Below, one piece after another: positions 60,501 to 64,000 of a DNA stretch of 64,000 nucleotides (position 1 is its first letter; each line of letters opens with the position of its first letter). The stretch is taken from NCBI GenBank assembly GCA_033980235.1, contig CM067067.1, positions 5,646,289 to 5,710,288 on the forward strand, given 5' to 3'. The notes below the pieces were generated by a model, which made no database searches, was not told the origin of the DNA, and saw only the letters and a program-made list of their open reading frames with translations. The translations under genes and the position numbers were made by a program. The DNA comes from Diadema setosum (taxonomy: Eukaryota; Echinodermata; Echinoidea; Diadematoida; Diadematidae).

Positions 60501-60912
60501 TTGAATATCAAGTTGCCGTTGCTTGCGTTGTAATTTTAAACATTTATTCTCTAAAAGACTAAACAAATAAAAGGCGTCAACCTGCTCAGTGCTTGTGGCT
60601 ATCATGTCAAATTTCATAGAATTTACAGAGTGCAATTATTAATCGAGATCGAGACATAAATACTTTGTCTGAGTCTAAAGAAGGTGTTGGGGTCGCCGCG
60701 ACGCGACGCCGGCGCCGGTGCGGTTTAATCGGCAGTGCAGTGAGTCCTGTGACCTACAGCGTTCTCAACAGTTGGGACTACAGAATATATCATAATCTCA
60801 CGTTACCTTGTAGAGCGAGCAGAAGGTTTGGGACATTCCTATCAGTAGTCTCTGCTAGATGTGATGCTAAATCTTCAACCCTTTTATCTTCTAAGGGGTC
60901 ATTTTCTGCCAT
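51399..60912 (-). CDS. IQCB1: IQCB1 (nephrocystin-5), IQ-motif ciliary protein
   Basis: NPHP5 sits at the centrosome and ciliary transition zone, binds calmodulin through IQ motifs and partners CEP290; human defects cause Senior-Loken syndrome. Twelve coding exons (minus strand) join in phase to 1770 bases, 589 residues plus TAG, close to the 598 of human: 60912-60807, 59047-58885, 58263-58037, 57785-57686, 57122-56952, 56282-56174, 55670-55561, 55210-55068, 54725-54577, 53160-53029, 52881-52725, 51601-51399. The first 290 residues form a helical repeat-like region (LLDEIVFKL, KGLRPLLSR). IQ motifs lie near 299 (TIQAIWRGILQRRKL) and 393 (IQARWRGVLERRKL), with a charged coiled-coil-like exon 8 between them. 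PWWRKL near the end matches the human C-terminus. The exon 4 donor was chosen by phase: GTGAGT at 57685, not the nearby GTAAGA. Confidence 0.93.
51917..52078. mobile_element. MITE with GGGCCC/TTTCAT ends, copy 2
   Basis: Ends AGGGCTCCATTTCAT and, on the other strand, AGGGCCCTATTTCAG enclose a TTCCTGATTGGCTG core. It is the relative of 22814-22972 in the opposite direction. It lies in the last IQCB1 intron. Confidence 0.65.
52556..52697. mobile_element. Fold-back MITE in the last IQCB1 intron
   Basis: The left arm GAGGTATGAGTTTTCTTCAG and the right arm are complementary for about 36 bases with one gap and few mismatches. Its 142 bases end 28 bases from the donor of IQCB1 exon 11. Confidence 0.8.
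53296..54352. repeat. Tandem-unit repeat element with GCTCACCTGAG ends
   Basis: GCGCTCACCTGAG near 53310 is matched by CTCAGGTGAGCTA near 54342. Between them, units of about 320 bases repeat, with the landmark AGAAGATGAA at 53402, 53581, 53901 and 54224; the first unit is truncated. Each unit has a GGCCCC-rich stretch and ACCCCCTAGGGATGCTACCT. A GACGGACGAC microsatellite (about 54248-54305) precedes the right end. It lies in the intron between IQCB1 exons 10 and 9. Confidence 0.75.
54507..54537. repeat. (CA)n microsatellite
   Basis: A CGCG-led CA run lies about 40 bases from the end of IQCB1 exon 9. Confidence 0.9.
59446..59584. mobile_element. Small fold-back element in IQCB1 intron 1
   Basis: TTTATTTGATGAAAATCGGT at the left is complementary, with few mismatches, to the right arm ending ATCAAATAAA. 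It is 139 bases long with no coding capacity. Confidence 0.7.
60374..60582. mobile_element. Fold-back element in IQCB1 intron 1
   Basis: GGTCGACGCCTTTTATTTGT at the left pairs with ACAAATAAAAGGCGTCAACC at the right. Complementarity resumes inward around CCCATTTTGA and TCAAAATGGG. Confidence 0.75.
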
Positions 60913-63578
60913 TGTTGGATATCAAGAAGGGAAAATAGCAAAATTCTGATCCTATTCGCTGTGGGAATCTGAACCTTTCAAGTTGTTGTAAACAATGTGG
61001 CTCGTTCAGAAATTGTCAAAAATGATACATTCATTTATTGTTTAAATAAATTGCTGAATTCTTTTTTATGCTTATATTTTTTATTTCATTGTAAAAAATA
61101 TAATAAACCTACAATACATAGAAAAATATGGTTGTTAGCTTTTTTTGTGAGTCCTACACAGCTTGCTCCAGTGATTATGTAACAGGTTATGTACACATGC
61201 AATGCATGCACATCACTCGTAGGCTAGCGCAGCAGCAGCTCAATCACCACTTCAGAGTTTCATAGCTTCACCGCACTGCCACTGTTCCTGTGTTGAGGCT
61301 GGCTAGCTGTGCCTTCTGCTGAACAGATAGGTCTACAAAACTGTAAGCCTTACAGTTACACAACTTTAATACGAGGCTTTTTATTATTCTTCTTTGATTA
61401 AAAAACAAACAAATAGCTAAGGTATTTTACTCTTGTTCTTCTTATTTTATCGTTTATATAAATTATAGTGTGCTTGTTTGCGTGTGAAATTTGTAGATCT
61501 AGGTACTAAATTTTACCGAAGAAAGGTAAATTAACAGCCTGAAGTCGAAATTGTGTAATTTCTAACTAATGCAGCTAGCAGTAACTATGCATGTTTGATT
61601 TTACAACAGTTTTAGATCTAAGATTTTACCCTGTTTTCATTCGTACAGGTGTACATTCAGAGGTGTAGTACAAACAATGAAACAGCTGTAGTGCTGAAAC
61701 TTGCATCTCCCTGATTGTAAAATGTACTACAGTGAAACCCCGTTATAACGAGGTCCGTGGGACCGGCGATATTACCTCGTTATAACCGGTACCTCGTTAT
61801 AACCGTACGCATCAAAAACAAAGAAAAACATAGGCACGACGTCATAATATACCCAACAATGAAAGTTAAGAACATCCTTTGCGTTGTTATTACACAATTA
61901 TGGATCATTATTATCGAGAGAATAAAGGGAAATTATTTGTGAATTAGGCGAAAAAGTCGGGGTTGAAATAGGTTATATTCTTTATTTTTCTTCCGAAAAT
62001 CTCTTCGCATAACAGTGCACGTTATGTTCTTGAGAAGTATAGGCCAATATTATATTAAAATCACATTGTATAAAATGCGTTGTTTACCGTAACTTGCGAG
62101 GTATTTTCACGCTGTTGGTGTCAAGCGGGAATGCGATAATTTCATGAATCATTTCGGCTGTATTCTTATACAATGTATGATCGTTGCGCCCGAAAGGATT
62201 AAAATGCGTTGTTTATTTTCTTCCGAAAATCTCTTAGCGTTTTGTACATCCGTTCTTGAAAAATAAGCGACAGGATTGAATTTGGAAGGTTGTGATCCTT
62301 TTCACGCAGATCTGTTCCTCATAAACCATTCTGAAAGAAAGAAAATCTTCATTGTGAAATGCGTTGTTAAAATTGTGATAATGAACAAACCCAGATCTAT
62401 TTAAATTGTTAAATGCGTTTGTTTCTTCTTCTGAACACCGATTAAGTAGCTAAACATGCTTTATTCAACTATATTTTTACGCTACTGTCATCCGGCGAGA
62501 TCGCGATGATTTCAGAGTAACATTCGTGCGTCGTTTACCGTAACTTGCGAGGTTATTTTACGCTGTTGGTGCCCAGCGGGAATGCGATGATTTCATGAAT
62601 CATTTCGGCTGTAATCTCATACAATGTATCGTTGCGCCCGAAAGGATTAAAGATGCGTTCTTTATCATCTGCCGAAAATCCCTTCGCATTGTATCCATCC
62701 GTTCTTAAAAAAATTGCGACAGGATTGCGTTATTCAACTATTTTTACGCTACTGTCACCAGGCGAGATCGCGATTTCATTAATTATTTCGGCTATAATCA
62801 TACACTCGTATTTGCTAACCAGCAAAAGAACTGAAGTCGGGACTACAAATGGAAAGGATATAATGTTGAGTTGAACACGCATTCCAATTTCCAAATTTGC
62901 CACGAGTGTCGCTACATGAAAAGTTTTTGAGTGCGTTATCTTCTTTCCCTTGTTGCGCTGTGGTCTGACCTATAACATTACGCACGCGTGTGATCTCGCG
63001 AAAAAGAAAATCGAGTGATTATGTTTAATAATTTAGTAGGAACATCGAATGGCATTAATGTGTTGGTTTTTTGCATGGTTTAGAAGAAAACATGGAAGGA
63101 ACCGTTCTCTGCAAAACGTGAAAAAGACATGGATAGCGTGATTTCGATTTTCAATGTTTCATTTGTCTCGTGTTTGAAAAGCGGCAAGTCAAGAAATGGT
63201 ACCTCGTTATATCCGATCAAATTTCTTATGTTTTTCTTTATCATGATGCGCCGAAAAAGTCCTCGTTATAACCGGAATCTCGTTATAACCGAACTCGTTA
63301 TAACCGGTTCGTTCTGCCATAGGTTTACACGCAAAGGAAAACGGGACCGACGCGATCACCTCGTTATAAGCGGTTCCTCGTTATAACCGAACTCGTTATA
63401 ACGGGGTTTCACTGTACAGACACAGTGAATGTGCTGTAGCTGAAGAAGATGCCTTCGGCGGTCGCACAGCGGCCTGGTCAGGCTAGAGGTGTTGGAGACA
63501 TTGCCTATTTATTGGAGTAGGCCAGGAAAATACTTATGTTTGAAAGTGACTATCTGTTTTTGTATTTATTTTCCACAG
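60913..63578. other. Head-to-head spacer between IQCB1 and COX14
   Basis: Both genes must start here. No leader exon can be fixed by sequence alone, but a COX14 leader exon is required because an acceptor precedes 63579. Most of the stretch from 61730 on is one transposon-like repeat. Confidence 0.6.
61730..63414. mobile_element. 1.7-kb pogo/Tigger-like non-autonomous element
   Basis: Ends CAGTGAAACCCCGTTATAAC on both strands are flanked by TA (61728-61729 and 63415-63416). Both subterminal regions are filled with CTCGTTATAACCG words in direct and inverted order. The interior contains a diverged internal duplication: about 62083-62240 resembles about 62532-62700 (shared GTTTACCGTAACTTGCGAGG and GTTGCGCCCGAAAGGATTAA). 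No transposase frame is visible. Confidence 0.8.
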
Positions 63579-63689
63579 GTTTATTGATGCTGCATGAAAG
63601 ATAACAGACAACAAGCATTGTTGCGAGCATTGATCTGCATCTCATCTGATTGTGGTCTGTCCAGTTAGGTCATAAAACTGACCATAAGT
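63579..63689 (+). promoter_or_regulatory. COX14: COX14 5' leader with upstream ORF
   Basis: The acceptor TTTATTTTCCACAG ends at 63578. The leader that follows carries a five-codon upstream ORF, ATG at 63587-63589 and TAA ending at 63604. Confidence 0.5.
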
Positions 63690-63893
63690 ATGTCGTCTGG
63701 GAAGAAGCTTGCCGACTTGGCCTACAAGACGTTTGCAGTCAGCATGGTGGGACTGACTGTCTACGGTACGCTGGTTCTTGGCAGCAGATTCTACAACATG
63801 ATGGAGGCAAGGAAGGAGAGGCAGAAAGTCTTGCTCACTGCCGCCAACTTGGACGGAGTGGGAGGAGTTGAGGCCGAGGCGGCGAAGTCGTAG
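63690..63893 (+). CDS. COX14: COX14, cytochrome c oxidase assembly factor
   Basis: COX14 is a small single-pass protein of the mitochondrial inner membrane that couples COX1 synthesis to complex IV assembly. This 67-residue frame starts SSGKKLADLAYKTF after Met; human COX14 starts PTGKQLADIGYKTF after Met, and both continue into LTVYG within the membrane span (about residues 15-35). The C-terminus is basic then acidic (EARKERQ, later EAEAAKS) and about ten residues longer than human. The whole coding sequence is in one exon, with an intron in the leader. It is head to head with IQCB1. Confidence 0.9.
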   Translation: MSSGKKLADLAYKTFAVSMVGLTVYGTLVLGSRFYNMMEARKERQKVLLTAANLDGVGGVEAEAAKS

Positions 63894-64000
63894 GAACTGA
63901 TGATCATACTGGATGATGGACAAATATCTGAGTATTCCCTTGTGGTCATACAAGACTTGGTCAAGAAGTGGTCAAGTCTTGAAGTGGACAAGGTGGAAGG
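63894..64000 (+). other. COX14: COX14 3' UTR
   Basis: Sequence after the TAG stop up to the window end. No poly(A) signal is visible within it. Confidence 0.6.

Overview
This is a eukaryotic window from an animal nuclear genome. Genes have many exons with GT..AG introns, two long minus-strand genes dominate, and the non-coding DNA is crowded with short inverted-repeat transposons and microsatellites. The proteins are closest to the deuterostome families I can recall. The retrotransposon at the left edge has the integrase-before-reverse-transcriptase order of Gmr1-type Ty3/gypsy elements, which were described from deuterostomes. A marine deuterostome, probably an echinoderm such as a sea urchin, fits best; this is inference from family resemblance, not a database match.

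Layout. 1-6312 (+): a Gmr1-like Ty3/gypsy LTR retrotransposon with one open 1493-residue Gag-Pol frame, a complete 3' LTR and the last 23 bases of its 5' LTR. 8320-35657 (-): complete coding sequence of TIMELESS, the replication-fork protection protein. I reconstructed 31 coding exons whose phases all join, giving 1599 residues. 35658-45127: spacer with several transposon copies, a minisatellite of GTTGCCA units, a tRNA-Thr(CGU) gene and a probable 5' non-coding exon of SMUG1. 45169-46931 (+): SMUG1, a uracil-DNA glycosylase, two coding exons, 308 residues. 51399-60912 (-): IQCB1 (NPHP5), a ciliary IQ-motif protein, 12 coding exons, 589 residues, convergent with SMUG1. 63690-63893 (+): COX14, a 67-residue mitochondrial cytochrome c oxidase assembly factor, head to head with IQCB1.

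The four host genes do not form a pathway. TIMELESS and SMUG1 both act in genome maintenance (fork stability and uracil repair) and are divergent; IQCB1 acts at the centrosome and cilium base; COX14 acts in the mitochondrial inner membrane.

The repeat landscape is the unusual part. It includes two opposite-facing copies of an element packed with AGGTCA nuclear-receptor half-sites, one in a TIMELESS intron and one about 190 bases upstream of the TIMELESS start codon. There are also nested TA- and TAA-flanked elements, a TTAA-flanked piggyBac-like element, a 338-base tandem duplication that looks identical by eye, and a 1.7-kb pogo-like element between IQCB1 and COX14. Exon boundaries were set by hand from splice consensus, reading phase and remembered human orthologues; no transcript evidence was available.
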